The notes under the pieces were generated by a model, which was not told the origin of the DNA, made no database searches, and worked only from the letters and a program-made list of their open reading frames with translations. A stretch of DNA of 64,000 nt. It comes from an uncultured Lachnospiraceae bacterium. GTDB lineage: Bacteria > Bacillota > Clostridia > Lachnospirales > Lachnospiraceae. Of the stretch, positions 7,109-16,190 are shown one piece after another. Position 1 is the first letter of the stretch, and each line of letters opens with the position of its first letter. The position numbers and the translations under genes were made by a program. The stretch spans positions 1-64,000 of the forward strand of contig CAMWUL010000002.1 of the NCBI GenBank assembly GCA_947177445.1, written 5' to 3'.

Positions 7109-8554
7109 ATGTCAAAATCAGTGGATGAAAAAGGGAATGTGCGTATGGAGGCCGGCAATGGCTGCCGGCCTTTTGGCCTTCGGGACAAAATCGGATATAT
7201 GTTCGGTGATTTCGGAAACGACTTCAGCTTTATTTTTGCGGGAAATTATCTGATGGTGTTTTACACCAAGGTGCTGGGACTCAGCGGCTTTGCAGTGGGT
7301 CTGCTGTTTCTGGGAACCAGAATCGTGGACGCCTTTACGGATGTAACTATGGGGCGTATTGTGGATCACATGAAGCCTGCCAGGGACGGCAGGTTTCGTT
7401 CCTGGATCCGGCGGATGAGCATTCCTGTGGCCGTCTCCAGCACCATTATGTATTTCTGGTTCGTCCAGGACTGGCCCTATCCGGCGAAGCTTGGCTACGC
7501 GATCATAACCTATCTGCTGTGGAGCAGCTTCTGCTATACAGGGATCAACATTCCCTACGGATCTATGGCATCGGTAATCAGCCCGGACGTGAAGGACAGG
7601 GCATCCCTCTCCACCTTCCGCAGTGTGGGGGCCAGTCTGGCGGGCCTGGTGATCGGAGTGCTGGTGCCGCTGGCAGTATACCGGACGGATGCGGGGGGCA
7701 ACCAGATTGTTCTGCCGGAGCGCTTTACTATAACAGCCGTTGTGCTGGGCGCTCTTGCTTTAATCTGCTATGGTCTTTGCTATTTCCTGTGTCAGGAGAG
7801 AGTTGTTTTCGAAAAAAAGGAATCGAAGCGGGAAAGCGCAGGGGAGATGCTGGGGAGTCTGGGAAAAAACAGGCCTCTGCTGGCACTGGTCTGCGCCGCC
7901 TTGATACTGCTTCTGGCCACCATGCTGGGGCAGACCATGAACAATTACCTTTTCCTGGACTATTTTAAAAATGCCAAGGCGCTGGCGGCATTAAACGTCA
8001 TCGGAATTGCGGGGGTTCTGGTGCTGGCGCCCTTCATCTCCAGGATTGCCTCCGGATTTGGAAAAAAGGAAGCCGGCGCCGTGGGAATGCTGTTGGCCGG
8101 AATTGTGTATGTACTGACATATTTCCTGCATTTGAAAAGCATTCCTCTGTTTTTGGCTCTGCTGTTTTTGGGAACCATGGGCACCGGCCTGTTCAACCTG
8201 ATCATATGGGCCTTTATCACCGATATCATCGATTATCAGGAGGTTGCCACAGGCAGAAGAGAGGACGGAACGGTGTATGCCGTATATTCCTTTGCCCGGA
8301 AGGCAGGTCAGGCGCTGGCAGGGGGAGCAGGCGGATTCGTGCTGACTGCCATCGGCTATGTGTCCGAGGCGCCCGCCCAGACGGCGCAGGTGGCCGACAG
8401 GATTTATACGGTGGCGACTCTTGTGCCGGGCGTCTGTTATCTGGCTGTTTTCCTTATTATGCAGTTTTGGTATCCTCTTACCCGGCAGGAGGTGGATAAA
8501 AATACCGCCATTCTTCGGAAAAAGAGAGAGGAGGGTGTTACTTTTCACGGGTAG
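7109..8554 (+). CDS. GPH-family sugar:cation symporter (MFS)
   Basis: The 481-residue protein has about twelve membrane helices. It shows hallmarks of the glycoside-pentoside-hexuronide family: an N-terminal GYMFGDFGNDF, then DAFTDVTMGRIVDH after helix 2, and a second-half DIIDYQEVATGRREDG. Members co-transport glycosides or uronates with Na+ or H+. The ATG is 6 bp after GGAGG in a strongly folded leader (6984-7108), suggesting control at the RNA level. The last six residues (GVTFHG) and the stop codon are encoded by the dispersed repeat at 8537-8613, so the repeat has replaced the original 3' end of the gene. Confidence 0.85.
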   Translation: MSKSVDEKGNVRMEAGNGCRPFGLRDKIGYMFGDFGNDFSFIFAGNYLMVFYTKVLGLSGFAVGLLFLGTRIVDAFTDVTMGRIVDHMKPARDGRFRSWIRRMSIPVAVSSTIMYFWFVQDWPYPAKLGYAIITYLLWSSFCYTGINIPYGSMASVISPDVKDRASLSTFRSVGASLAGLVIGVLVPLAVYRTDAGGNQIVLPERFTITAVVLGALALICYGLCYFLCQERVVFEKKESKRESAGEMLGSLGKNRPLLALVCAALILLLATMLGQTMNNYLFLDYFKNAKALAALNVIGIAGVLVLAPFISRIASGFGKKEAGAVGMLLAGIVYVLTYFLHLKSIPLFLALLFLGTMGTGLFNLIIWAFITDIIDYQEVATGRREDGTVYAVYSFARKAGQALAGGAGGFVLTAIGYVSEAPAQTAQVADRIYTVATLVPGVCYLAVFLIMQFWYPLTRQEVDKNTAILRKKREEGVTFHG

Positions 8555-8613
8555 GGGCCGCCAGGTGTTTTTGTGCGCATCATGCTTTGAAGGGCGAAGC
8601 CGTGAAAAGCAAC
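8537..8613. repeat. Dispersed palindromic repeat, copy B
   Basis: This 77-bp element has arms GTTACTTTTCACGG and CCGTGAAAAGCAAC and is a shorter version of copy A (3267-3366), lacking about 20 internal bases. It overlaps the last 18 bases of the GPH transporter gene and supplies its stop codon (TAG at 8552-8554). Confidence 0.75.
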
Positions 8614-8735
8614 AGGAGGGTCTGCAGGACCCTCCGAAATCTGCCAAAGGAGTTGACAAGGCATGCGATAACGAGTACCATGCATAGTATAAGGTTCCCC
8701 GGAAATGAAAAACAAAAGATTGTGCGAGGTATTCC

Positions 8736-9074
8736 ATGAAGCTTCATATGTCAGCCATAACGATTTCCAATCTCTGGGATGTGATTCAGGATCACCAGGG
8801 AAAAACCTTCCTGACGAAAAAGGGACTTCCCTTTACATACGCCATCAAGGGCGGAGAGCTGTTTACGGACAGGCGGGAGAGGTCTATCACCAGAAGCACC
8901 TTTGAGAAGGCATATGAGAAGCTGATAAAGGATCAGACAGGGGAAAATCCGCCCCTGGCCATCGTGGGCCCAAAGACATTGAACGTGTACGGGGCGCCCT
9001 ATGTGTGGGCCGTTTTTACCGGGATCGGGCTGATCGAGGAGGAGACGTACATTCAGGAGGTATTGGAGCTTTAA
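8736..9074 (+). CDS. Small conserved-looking protein of unknown function
   Basis: The 112-residue product has no signal peptide or membrane helix. Its sequence alternates predicted helices and strands (KGGELFTDRRERSIT, AIVGPKTLNVYGAPYVWAVF) and resembles a compact alpha/beta domain. I do not recognise a family. GCGAGGT just upstream of ATG 8736 supports the start; ATG 8748 is an alternative. It stands alone between a palindromic repeat and the promoter of the polyamine leader. Confidence 0.6.
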   Translation: MKLHMSAITISNLWDVIQDHQGKTFLTKKGLPFTYAIKGGELFTDRRERSITRSTFEKAYEKLIKDQTGENPPLAIVGPKTLNVYGAPYVWAVFTGIGLIEEETYIQEVLEL

Positions 9075-9082
9075 AATTTTAT

Positions 9083-9112
9083 TTGACTTACACAGGATAT
9101 CTGTGGTATAGT
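9083..9112 (+). promoter_or_regulatory. Promoter of the polyamine-cluster leader RNA
   Basis: TTGACT at 9083-9088 and TATAGT at 9107-9112 are 18 bp apart. Transcription would start near 9119, exactly at the 5' edge of the structured RNA and about 350 bases upstream of speD. Confidence 0.7.
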
Positions 9113-9120
9113 ACGGCTGT

Positions 9121-9288
9121 ATGGAAAACAGATGAGAAGAGTCTTCCATGCAAATATTTTTGGCAACTTGGTTGCATTATTGATTGAGTTAAAAGCTCAA
9201 ATTTTATAAGTTGGTTACTATAAACCGGTGCTGATGCACATCTAACTTGTGAAACGGTCAATAAGAGTAGTAAAAGTAAAATATTTGC
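9121..9288 (+). ncRNA. Unidentified multi-helix RNA upstream of speD
   Basis: A first hairpin pairs ATGGAA (9121-9126) with TTCCAT (9144-9149). An 11-bp perfect helix then joins GCAAATATTTT (9150-9160) to AAAATATTTGC (9278-9288). Inside it are a hairpin GCAAC/GTTGC (9163-9175) and a helix TTATTGA/TCAATAA (9177-9183 with 9258-9264). That helix encloses TTGAG/CTCAA (9184-9200) and a 9-bp helix with wobbles (9206-9214 with 9242-9250) capped by GTGC-TGAT-GCAC (9228-9239). Together with the promoter upstream and the terminator at 9395, this looks like a riboswitch or a stand-alone structured RNA. The class is unknown to me. Confidence 0.6.
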
Positions 9289-9394
9289 TATATAGACTCT
9301 AAAACCACATATCTGATATTTTCATACCTGTCCCTTTCCTTCCGTGCCAGGAGGCCGGGAACCGGGACGGCACACGAAAAGACAGAGGATATTC

Positions 9395-9428
9395 AAAGCA
9401 GGTGATGATGGACGTCGCCTGCTTTTTT
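9395..9428 (+). terminator. Intrinsic terminator or attenuator ahead of speD
   Basis: AAAGCAGG (9395-9402) pairs with CCTGCTTT (9418-9425), followed by further Ts to 9428. It lies 39 bases before the speD start codon, so full-length speD mRNA from the 9083 promoter must read through it. This fits attenuation control or the end of a separate leader RNA. Confidence 0.7.
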
Positions 9429-9467
9429 GATATACGGGAAAGCGCCTGGAAACAGAGAGGTATGAAT

Positions 9468-10226
9468 ATGAGCGATAAAATTTCACTGTACGGCTTCAAC
9501 AATTTAACAAAATCTCTGAGCTTTAATATATATGATGTCTGCTATGCAAAGACGCAGCGGGAGCAGAAGGACTATATTGCCTATATTGATAAACAGTACA
9601 ATTCCGAGCGTCTGACCAAGATTCTGACCAACGTGACGGACATGATCGGCGCCACTGTTCTGAATATTTCCAGCCAGGATTATGAGCCCCAGGGCAGCTC
9701 CGTGACCATTCTTATTGCGGAAAACAGCATGATTCCGGCGGGAGATACCACGGTGGCACATCTTGACAAAAGTCATATTACGGTGCATACCTATCCGGAA
9801 TATCATCCGGAGACCTGCCTGGCCACCTTCCGGGTGGACATTGATGTGGCCACCTGCGGTGAGATCACGCCCCTGTCTACGCTGGATTATCTGATCGGCT
9901 CCTTTGATTCGGATATTATCACCATGGATTACCGGGTCAGAGGGTTTACCAGGGATGTAAGCGGCCATAAGCTTTTTATGGATCATCATATGACCTCCAT
10001 CCAGGATTATATTGCCGGAGCAACCCTTCACAGATATGACGCGGTGGATATCAACGTTTATGAGGCCAATATTTTTCACACCAAGATGCTGATCAAGGAG
10101 ATCGATCTGCAAAATTACCTGTTTAACAGCGACGTTTATGAGCTGCCGCCAAAAACCAGGCTGGAGATCATGGATAACCTGCGCCGGGAAATGATCGAAA
10201 TTTTCAGCGGAAGAAATATATATTAG
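9468..10226 (+). CDS. speD: S-adenosylmethionine decarboxylase proenzyme (E. coli type)
   Basis: SpeD makes decarboxylated AdoMet, the aminopropyl donor for spermidine. The 252-residue product resembles the larger E. coli-type enzyme, not the short Thermotoga type. K101-S102 in [14 protein letters not shown] is the self-cleavage site that creates the pyruvoyl cofactor, and a Cys occurs in the conserved [14 protein letters not shown] 9468 is favoured over ATG 9462 because GAGAGG at 9455-9460 is 7 bp away. It opens the polyamine operon, 10 bp before speA, behind a structured leader and terminator. Confidence 0.93.
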   Translation: MSDKISLYGFNNLTKSLSFNIYDVCYAKTQREQKDYIAYIDKQYNSERLTKILTNVTDMIGATVLNISSQDYEPQGSSVTILIAENSMIPAGDTTVAHLDKSHITVHTYPEYHPETCLATFRVDIDVATCGEITPLSTLDYLIGSFDSDIITMDYRVRGFTRDVSGHKLFMDHHMTSIQDYIAGATLHRYDAVDINVYEANIFHTKMLIKEIDLQNYLFNSDVYELPPKTRLEIMDNLRREMIEIFSGRNIY

Positions 10227-10236
10227 AGGTACTGCA

Positions 10237-11697
10237 ATGGCAAGATTGGATCAGTCCAGAGCGCCGGTTTATGAGGCGCTGGAAGAATTCAGGAAAAACA
10301 GGATCGTACCCTTTGATGTGCCCGGCCATAAGAGGGGAAGGGGCAATCCGGAGCTGGTGAGGCTTTTGGGGCAGCAGTGTGTGGGAATCGATGTGAATTC
10401 CATGAAACCTCTGGACAATCTCTGCCACCCTGTCTCCGTGATCCGGGAGGCGGAGGAGCTGGCGGCGGAGGCCTTCGGGGCGGCGCACGCCTTTCTCATG
10501 GTGGGTGGAACCACATCGTCGGTCCAGAGCATGGTGCTTTGCGCCTGCAAAAAGGGGGACAAGATTATTCTGCCCAGGAATGTACACAGAAGCGTTATCA
10601 ATGCGCTGGTGCTGAACGGGGCAATCCCCGTCTATGTGAACCCGGACACAGACGACAGACTGGGTATCGCTCTGGGAATGAAGGTGTCCCAGGTGGAAAG
10701 GTGTATACGGGAAAACCCTGACGCGGTGGCCGTGCTGGTGAATAATCCTACCTATTATGGAATCTGCTCCGATCTGAGAAGTATTGTGGGGCTGGCCCAT
10801 GAGAGGGGGATGAAGGTGCTGGTGGACGAAGCCCACGGGACTCACTTCTATTTTGGGGAGGACATGCCGGTATCCGCCATGGAGGCCGGTGCGGACATGG
10901 CTTCGGTGAGCATGCATAAGTCCGGCGGAAGTCTGACCCAGAGCTCTTTTCTGCTGACAGGGCCGGATATGCCGGCCGGGTATGTGCGGCAGGTGATTAA
11001 TCTGACACAGACTACCAGCGCATCCTATCTGCTTTTGGTAAGCCTGGATATATCCAGAAGGAATCTGGCCCTTCGGGGAAGGGAGGAATTTCAAAAGGTT
11101 ACGGCCCTGGCAGAGTACGCGAGAGAAGAGATCAACCGGATCGGAGGGTATTACGCCTATACCCGGGAGCTGGTCAACGGTGACAGTATTTTTGATTTTG
11201 ACGGGACCAAGCTTACCGTGAACACTCTGGGAATCGGGCTGGCGGGCATCGAGGTATATGATCTGCTCAGGGATGAATACGACATACAGATGGAGCTGGG
11301 AGATATTGCCAATGTGCTGGCATATATTTCCATCGGTGACCGGGAGCGGGATATGGAGCGGCTGATCAGCGCCCTGGTGGAGATCCGGCGCAAATACAGC
11401 CGGGACAATACAGGAATGTTCACTCAGGAGTATATCGATCCCAAGGTAGCGGTTTCTCCTCAGAACGCCTTTTATGCGGAAAAGGAATCCCTGCCGCTGA
11501 TGGAGACAAAGGGAAGAATCTGCAGTGAATTTGTTATGTGCTATCCTCCCGGGATACCCATCCTGGCCCCGGGGGAGGAGATCACGCCTGAAATCCTGGA
11601 GTACATCGTTTATGCCCGGGACAAGGGATGCTCCATGACTGGGCCGGAGGATCCGGGGATCGGACGGCTGAATGTGCTGAAGGAGCTTAGGATATAA
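10237..11697 (+). CDS. speA: Arginine (Orn/Lys/Arg-family) decarboxylase
   Basis: This PLP enzyme of the fold-I Orn/Lys/Arg decarboxylase family (486 residues) has an N-terminal PGHKRG motif, the DEAHGTH segment, and the PLP lysine K228 in SMHKSGGSLTQSS. The family also includes lysine and ornithine decarboxylases. Arginine is inferred because aguA and aguB, which convert agmatine to putrescine, lie in the same cluster. It lacks the receiver-like N-terminal domain of inducible enterobacterial enzymes, as expected for the short Gram-positive biosynthetic form. It starts 10 bp after speD with AGAGG as ribosome site. Confidence 0.88.
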   Translation: MARLDQSRAPVYEALEEFRKNRIVPFDVPGHKRGRGNPELVRLLGQQCVGIDVNSMKPLDNLCHPVSVIREAEELAAEAFGAAHAFLMVGGTTSSVQSMVLCACKKGDKIILPRNVHRSVINALVLNGAIPVYVNPDTDDRLGIALGMKVSQVERCIRENPDAVAVLVNNPTYYGICSDLRSIVGLAHERGMKVLVDEAHGTHFYFGEDMPVSAMEAGADMASVSMHKSGGSLTQSSFLLTGPDMPAGYVRQVINLTQTTSASYLLLVSLDISRRNLALRGREEFQKVTALAEYAREEINRIGGYYAYTRELVNGDSIFDFDGTKLTVNTLGIGLAGIEVYDLLRDEYDIQMELGDIANVLAYISIGDRERDMERLISALVEIRRKYSRDNTGMFTQEYIDPKVAVSPQNAFYAEKESLPLMETKGRICSEFVMCYPPGIPILAPGEEITPEILEYIVYARDKGCSMTGPEDPGIGRLNVLKELRI

Positions 11698-11751
11698 GGA
11701 AGAAGCAGGAAAATAAAAAAGGCGGTCAGAAAGAGAGGTGCAGGCAGTAAG

Positions 11752-12612
11752 ATGGAATTATGGTTTTCAGAGCCCCATACACCCAATGTAAAGCTGTCCA
11801 TCCGTGTGGACCGGCAGCTTTACAGCGGACAGAGCGAGTTTCAGCGGATCGATGTGTTTGAGTCGCCGGAGTTCGGACGGTTTCTGGTGCTGGACGGGTA
11901 TATCATGCTGACGGAGAAGGATGAATTTATTTACCACGAAATGATCACCCACGTGCCCATGGCGGTGCATCCCCATGTGGAGAGGGCGCTGGTGATCGGC
12001 GCCGGGGACGGCGGAGTGGTAAGAGAGCTGACAAAGTATCCGGAAATTAAGCAGATCGATATGGTGGAGATCGATGAGCAGGTGGTTCAGATCAGCAGGG
12101 CATACCTGCCCAGGACGGCCTGCAGGCTGGATGACCAGAGGGTTTCCATCCATTACGAGGATGGGCTGAAATTTGTCCGTTCTAAAGAGAGCGAGTATGA
12201 TTTGATTATTGTGGATTCCACGGATCCCTTCGGACCCGGGGAAGGGCTGTTTACCAAGGAGTTTTACGGCAACTGCTATAAGGCCCTGCGGGAGGAAGGC
12301 ATCATGGTAAATCAGCATGAAAGCCCCTTTTATGAGGAGGATGCCACGGCCTGTATGCGTGCCCATAAGCGGATTGTGGAAAGCTTTCCCATCAGCCGGG
12401 TATACCAGGCCCATATCCCCACCTATCCTTCGGGGCACTGGCTGTTCGGTTTTGCCTCCAAACGGTATCATCCCGTGCGGGATCTGGACGGCGAGCGGTG
12501 GCTTGCCAGGGAGCTGGACACAAAATATTATACCCCCAGGCTGCACGAGGGAGCCTTCTGCCTGCCGGCCTATGTGGAACGGCTGCTGCGGAGGGTGGAG
12601 GTTCATGGATAG
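11752..12612 (+). CDS. speE: Spermidine synthase
   Basis: The 286-residue aminopropyltransferase moves the aminopropyl group of decarboxylated AdoMet to putrescine. The N-terminal beta domain (FSEPHTPNVKLSIRV) is followed by the Rossmann core with GAGDGG at residues 83-88. Next come the acidic adenosine-binding EIDEQV and the catalytic-loop VDSTDPFGPGEGLF. The length matches bacterial SpeE. It lies 54 bp after speA in the same direction and is presumably cotranscribed with speD and speA. Confidence 0.93.
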   Translation: MELWFSEPHTPNVKLSIRVDRQLYSGQSEFQRIDVFESPEFGRFLVLDGYIMLTEKDEFIYHEMITHVPMAVHPHVERALVIGAGDGGVVRELTKYPEIKQIDMVEIDEQVVQISRAYLPRTACRLDDQRVSIHYEDGLKFVRSKESEYDLIIVDSTDPFGPGEGLFTKEFYGNCYKALREEGIMVNQHESPFYEEDATACMRAHKRIVESFPISRVYQAHIPTYPSGHWLFGFASKRYHPVRDLDGERWLARELDTKYYTPRLHEGAFCLPAYVERLLRRVEVHG

Positions 12613-12679
12613 TGGTTCGCTGAGCAGAGGGGAGCCGTAAAAAGCGTGAAAGGATGCCCAGGGAGGGCAGGAGGTAAAA

Positions 12680-13939
12680 ATGTCAAAAATATTGATTATC
12701 GGCTGTGGAGGCGTGGCTTCCGTGGCCATTCAGAAATGTGCAAAGAAGGCGGATGTGTTTTCGGAGATCTGTATTGCCAGCCGCACGGTGTCCAAATGTG
12801 ATGCCCTGAAGGAAAAACTGGAGGGAAGTACGGCGGCTAAAATCACTACCGCCAGTGTGGATGCGGATAATGTGCAGGATCTGGTCGGGCTGATTGACAG
12901 AGAGAAGCCTGACGCCGTACTGAATCTGGCGCTGCCTTATCAGGATCTGACGATTATGGACGCCTGTCTGGCCTGCGGCGTGGATTATATTGACACGGCG
13001 AACTATGAGGCGGAGGATACCGAGGATCCCAAGTGGCGTGCCATTTACGAAAAGCGCTGTCAGGAGCAGGGCTTTACGGCGTATTTTGACTATTCCTGGC
13101 AGTGGGCGTACCGGGAACGCTTTGAGCGGGCAGGGATCACGGCTCTGCTTGGCAGCGGCTTTGATCCGGGGGTGACCAGCGTGTTTTCCGCTTATGCGCT
13201 GAAGCATTATTTTGATGAGATTCACTATATTGATATTATGGACTGCAACGGGGGAGACCATGGGTATCCCTTTGCCACCAATTTTAATCCGGAGATCAAT
13301 CTGAGAGAGGTGTCCGCAAACGGCTCCTATTGGGAGAATGGCCGCTGGGTGGAGACGAAGCCCATGGAGATCAAAAGGGAGTATGACTTTGCTCAGGTGG
13401 GGAAAAAGGATATGTACCTGCTGCATCATGAGGAAATCGAATCTCTGGCCAAAAACATTCCCGGCGTCAAAAGGATCCGATTCTTTATGACCTTTGGCCA
13501 GAGCTATCTGACCCATATGAGGTGTCTGGAAAACGTGGGAATGCTGCGCACGGATCCCGTGTCCTTCCAGGGAACGGAGATCGTGCCCATACAGTTTTTA
13601 AAAGCATTGCTGCCGGATCCCGCCTCTCTGGGGCCCCGCACCGTAGGCAAGACCAATATTGGCTGTATTTTTACCGGGGTGAAGGATGGACAGGAAAAGT
13701 CTATCTACATTTATAACGTTTGTGATCATCAGGAGTGCTACAGAGAGCTGGGCTCCCAGGCTATCTCCTATACCACCGGCGTTCCTGCCATGATCGGCGC
13801 CATGCTGGTGCTGAAGGGTCTGTGGAAAAAGCCCGGCGTGTTTAACGTGGAGGAGTTCGACCCGGATCCCTTTATGGAGGCGCTGAATGAATACGGCCTG
13901 CCCTGGGTGGTGGAGGAAAATCCGGTTCTGGTGGATTAA
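12680..13939 (+). CDS. Carboxynorspermidine/carboxyspermidine synthase (saccharopine dehydrogenase family)
   Basis: The 419-residue NAD(P)-dependent protein starts with a Rossmann motif (ILIIGCGGVASVAIQKC). It follows the saccharopine-dehydrogenase pattern, including GSGFDPGVTSVF and CNGGDHGYPFATNF. Because it lies beside speE and upstream of nspC, it is assigned as the dehydrogenase that condenses putrescine with aspartate semialdehyde to carboxyspermidine. A lysine-pathway role is the alternative. GGAGGT precedes ATG 12680. Its stop overlaps the convergent HipA-like gene by 4 bp, which separates it from nspC. Confidence 0.88.
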   Translation: MSKILIIGCGGVASVAIQKCAKKADVFSEICIASRTVSKCDALKEKLEGSTAAKITTASVDADNVQDLVGLIDREKPDAVLNLALPYQDLTIMDACLACGVDYIDTANYEAEDTEDPKWRAIYEKRCQEQGFTAYFDYSWQWAYRERFERAGITALLGSGFDPGVTSVFSAYALKHYFDEIHYIDIMDCNGGDHGYPFATNFNPEINLREVSANGSYWENGRWVETKPMEIKREYDFAQVGKKDMYLLHHEEIESLAKNIPGVKRIRFFMTFGQSYLTHMRCLENVGMLRTDPVSFQGTEIVPIQFLKALLPDPASLGPRTVGKTNIGCIFTGVKDGQEKSIYIYNVCDHQECYRELGSQAISYTTGVPAMIGAMLVLKGLWKKPGVFNVEEFDPDPFMEALNEYGLPWVVEENPVLVD

Positions 13940-14898
13940 AGCTTCTTTTTCAGAGTATCCAGCCTGTGGAAAAACATTTCACTTTTTTTCCGGTCACCGC
14001 AAAACCATGCTTCATCCACTTCCCGAAGCTGGTTCAGGCCGATCTGTGAGACAGCGGTGACGGCGGCCTCCTGCTGGGTGGCCCGGAGGGGGAAAACGGT
14101 CTGACAGTTTGCTCCCTCCAGCCGGTCATAGGCCTGGAAGGTCTGATTGAAATCCATGAGCGGATGAAGGCTTATGGGACGATTGGTGCGGTTGTCCACC
14201 AAAAAGCCCCAGTTGCCCCAATGCCTGTCCGTATTGCCAGTGAGATAATCCAGAATATTCATCATATAAAAGGAGTAAGCGTCCAGCTGCAGCACATCCT
14301 CCAGAGCGTTTTGGTCATGGTTTGCTGCATAGATCTCATAGGCTTCCCTTGACACAATAGAATGCTCCAGGGAGGTCATGAGCGAACTGGCGGATACCTT
14401 TTCTCCGTCATAAACCTTTTCTTCATAGACCACCTGTGAGCACTGGAAGCACTGGCAGATTTTGCTGGCCAAAAGCTCATTTTCCACGGAAGCTCTGCCG
14501 CCGTCCTTTAACAGCAGAAAGCCATGGTCTGTGCGCAGCCATGCCTTGGGAAACAAACCGTTGGTGGAAAGATCCCGTTCCAGGCATCGATTGGTGACCG
14601 TCATCTGCCGGCCCCGGAGTGATACGTCTACAAAGGCATTTTCCAAATGATTTTCAAATAAATTAACGGCAGAGAAGGAGATATCCTCCTCTGCGCTCTT
14701 TATCCAGAAGATATCTGTCAGAGAGACACAACGGTAAGAAAGGGCCAGCCGGGCCACCAGAGAATCCAGATCCGCGGCGGAATCATCCAGCACAAGGCCG
14801 TAAGGCATAAAAACAGGGGCGTAAATTCTGCAATGTCCCCTGGTATCGATGGAAGCAATTACTTTATCCCCATGCATAATCTGATAGGTGGTGTTCAT
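13936..14898 (-). CDS. HipA-like Ser/Thr kinase (CtkA-type), no HipB partner seen
   Basis: The 320-residue product has the C-terminal kinase signature of the HipA superfamily: K131 as probable ATP-binding lysine, NTDRHWGNWGF with D224 and N229 as catalytic-loop residues, and PLMDFNQTF (D249) as the metal-binding motif. The N-terminal HipA domain is not evident, and no HipB-like regulator flanks it, so it is closer to orphan CtkA-like kinases. It is the only gene on the opposite strand within the polyamine cluster, which points to insertion. The target is unknown. Confidence 0.7.
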   Translation of the reverse strand: MNTTYQIMHGDKVIASIDTRGHCRIYAPVFMPYGLVLDDSAADLDSLVARLALSYRCVSLTDIFWIKSAEEDISFSAVNLFENHLENAFVDVSLRGRQMTVTNRCLERDLSTNGLFPKAWLRTDHGFLLLKDGGRASVENELLASKICQCFQCSQVVYEEKVYDGEKVSASSLMTSLEHSIVSREAYEIYAANHDQNALEDVLQLDAYSFYMMNILDYLTGNTDRHWGNWGFLVDNRTNRPISLHPLMDFNQTFQAYDRLEGANCQTVFPLRATQQEAAVTAVSQIGLNQLREVDEAWFCGDRKKSEMFFHRLDTLKKKL

Positions 14899-15158
14899 GA
14901 AAATTCAGCGCTCCTGCTGGCAATGGTGAATGATATTCTCACTTTGTTCAAATTATTGTATCAAAATTATGTTTATCTCACAATAATAATTATCGTGGAA
15001 ATTGCTATATAATGTGTTATACTGTTACTGAAGATCCTTTAAATGTTGTGGCAGGGAATGCGGATCTGGTATTGTAGGCAAGGGTATGGAGAACAGGATC
15101 TTTACAGTTTATTGTATGAAGACCACAAATTAACAATACCCAGAATTATGGAGGATTT
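14899..15158. other. AT-rich divergent gap with an inverted repeat
   Basis: Composition becomes clearly AT-richer here. A TATAAT-like box lies near 15008. AAGATCCT (15031-15038) is repeated in inverted form as AGGATCTT (15095-15102), each flanked by ACTG/CAGT. This could be an operator for the PIN module or a trace of insertion. No gene was recognised. Confidence 0.4.
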
Positions 15159-15635
15159 ATGCGGAAATTAAAAGTTTACTTAGATACATCGGTTATTAGC
15201 TATTTATTACAAGAGGATGTACCTGAGAAAATGGCAGATACCAGACAATTATGGGAAATGTTTAAGGCTGGGAAATATGATGTGTATTTGTCTGCTGTTA
15301 CATTAAAAGAATTAGAGAAATGTTCTGAGCCAAAGAAGACACAGCTGATAGACTGCCTGAATGAGATACAGTTTACAACATTGGATATTACAGAAGATGT
15401 TACGAGAGTAGCAAAGAAAATTATTGAAATGGGAATATTAACACAAAAAAGTTTTGATGATTGCCAACATATAGGAGCAGCGGTTATAAATGAATGTGAC
15501 TGTATTATTTCATGGAACTTTAAGCATATTGTAAATGTAAAGACAATTAGAGGCGTAAGAGCAGTTACAAACTTGGAAGGATATAAGATGATTGAGATAT
15601 GGAATCCTTCTGTATTATTGGAAAGTGAGGGATAA
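15159..15635 (+). CDS. PIN-domain ribonuclease, probable toxin
   Basis: The 158-residue protein has the PIN acidic residues: D9 in VYLDTSVIS, E51 in LKELEK, D100/D101 in SFDDCQHIGAA, and a C-terminal SWNFKH. PIN toxins are metal-dependent ribonucleases held inactive by a small antitoxin. The reading frame is much more AT-rich than its neighbours, a sign of recent transfer. A 60-residue gene starts 3 bases after the stop and is the likely partner. The usual order is antitoxin first; here it is reversed. Confidence 0.8.
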   Translation: MRKLKVYLDTSVISYLLQEDVPEKMADTRQLWEMFKAGKYDVYLSAVTLKELEKCSEPKKTQLIDCLNEIQFTTLDITEDVTRVAKKIIEMGILTQKSFDDCQHIGAAVINECDCIISWNFKHIVNVKTIRGVRAVTNLEGYKMIEIWNPSVLLESEG

Positions 15636-15637
15636 TT

Positions 15638-15820
15638 TTGATTACTGAACCGATTATCAGTCCTGATTTTACGATTGAAGATATTCATAAGATTAGGGAA
15701 TACCATTATGAACTCACAAAAGATATGACAACACAGGAAAAAATCAATTTCTATAATGAAGGAGGAAGAGCCTTTTTGGCAGAGATGGAAAAGAGAAAAC
15801 GCCAAAAAGCGCAAGTTTGA
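15638..15820 (+). CDS. Small acidic/basic protein, candidate antitoxin for the PIN toxin
   Basis: The 60-residue product starts at a TTG codon; GTGAGGG is about 7 bp upstream, and no ATG fits the frame. The N-terminal part is acidic (FTIEDIHKIREYHYEL) and the C-terminus basic (EMEKRKRQKAQV). It could wrap around the toxin, but no DNA-binding fold is evident. The assignment rests on position 3 bp after the PIN gene and matching AT-rich composition. Confidence 0.6.
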   Translation: MITEPIISPDFTIEDIHKIREYHYELTKDMTTQEKINFYNEGGRAFLAEMEKRKRQKAQV

Positions 15821-16073
15821 AAGCAAGCCCGGAATTCAGCAGCGATAACCAAAGGTGATTTGGAAAAAAATCCATCTTATCAACAACCCCAAAAAAGGCA
15901 GCCGCCCCGTCAAAGCGTCTGTCTTTTCCTGTCTTTGTCCTCTTGCTCACATCTGAAAACTTCTGCCATTACACTTGCCTTCGGATTACTGGATCCATCA
16001 ACATAACTGCGCCCATCTTGTCATATGGCAGAATCTTGTATATAATATGTTCGGGAAAAAGAGTGTGATAAGA
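15821..16073. other. Gap with a probable degenerate gene on the minus strand
   Basis: No intact gene is present. On the minus strand, two overlapping frames between about 16040 and 15915 give short peptide-like stretches (KILPYDKMGAVM, then in another frame DGSSNPKASVMAEVF and a stop). They look like one frameshifted coding remnant, but I cannot name the family. The region lies inside the foreign insert of the polyamine cluster. Confidence 0.3.
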
Positions 16074-16170
16074 ATGGATGCAGTAGGGCAATTGGAATGT
16101 TATACGATTGATGATATTTGGAGTTTATGAAGATTTTGAGATTGATTTTTCGGAGATAAGCAGTGAATAG
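16074..16170 (+). pseudogene. Uma2-family nuclease remnant with internal deletion
   Basis: From ATG 16074 the frame reads MDAVGQLECYTIDDIWSL and stops at 16128. It resembles the first residues of Uma2 (DUF820) proteins. In another frame the bases to 16170 read GVYEDFEIDFSEISSE and stop, like the C-terminus of the same family. Uma2 proteins are normally about 190 residues, so nearly the whole gene is missing and only its two ends remain. The family call is tentative because each end is short. Confidence 0.45.
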
Positions 16171-16190
16171 GTATTGGCGGGAGAATCAGA

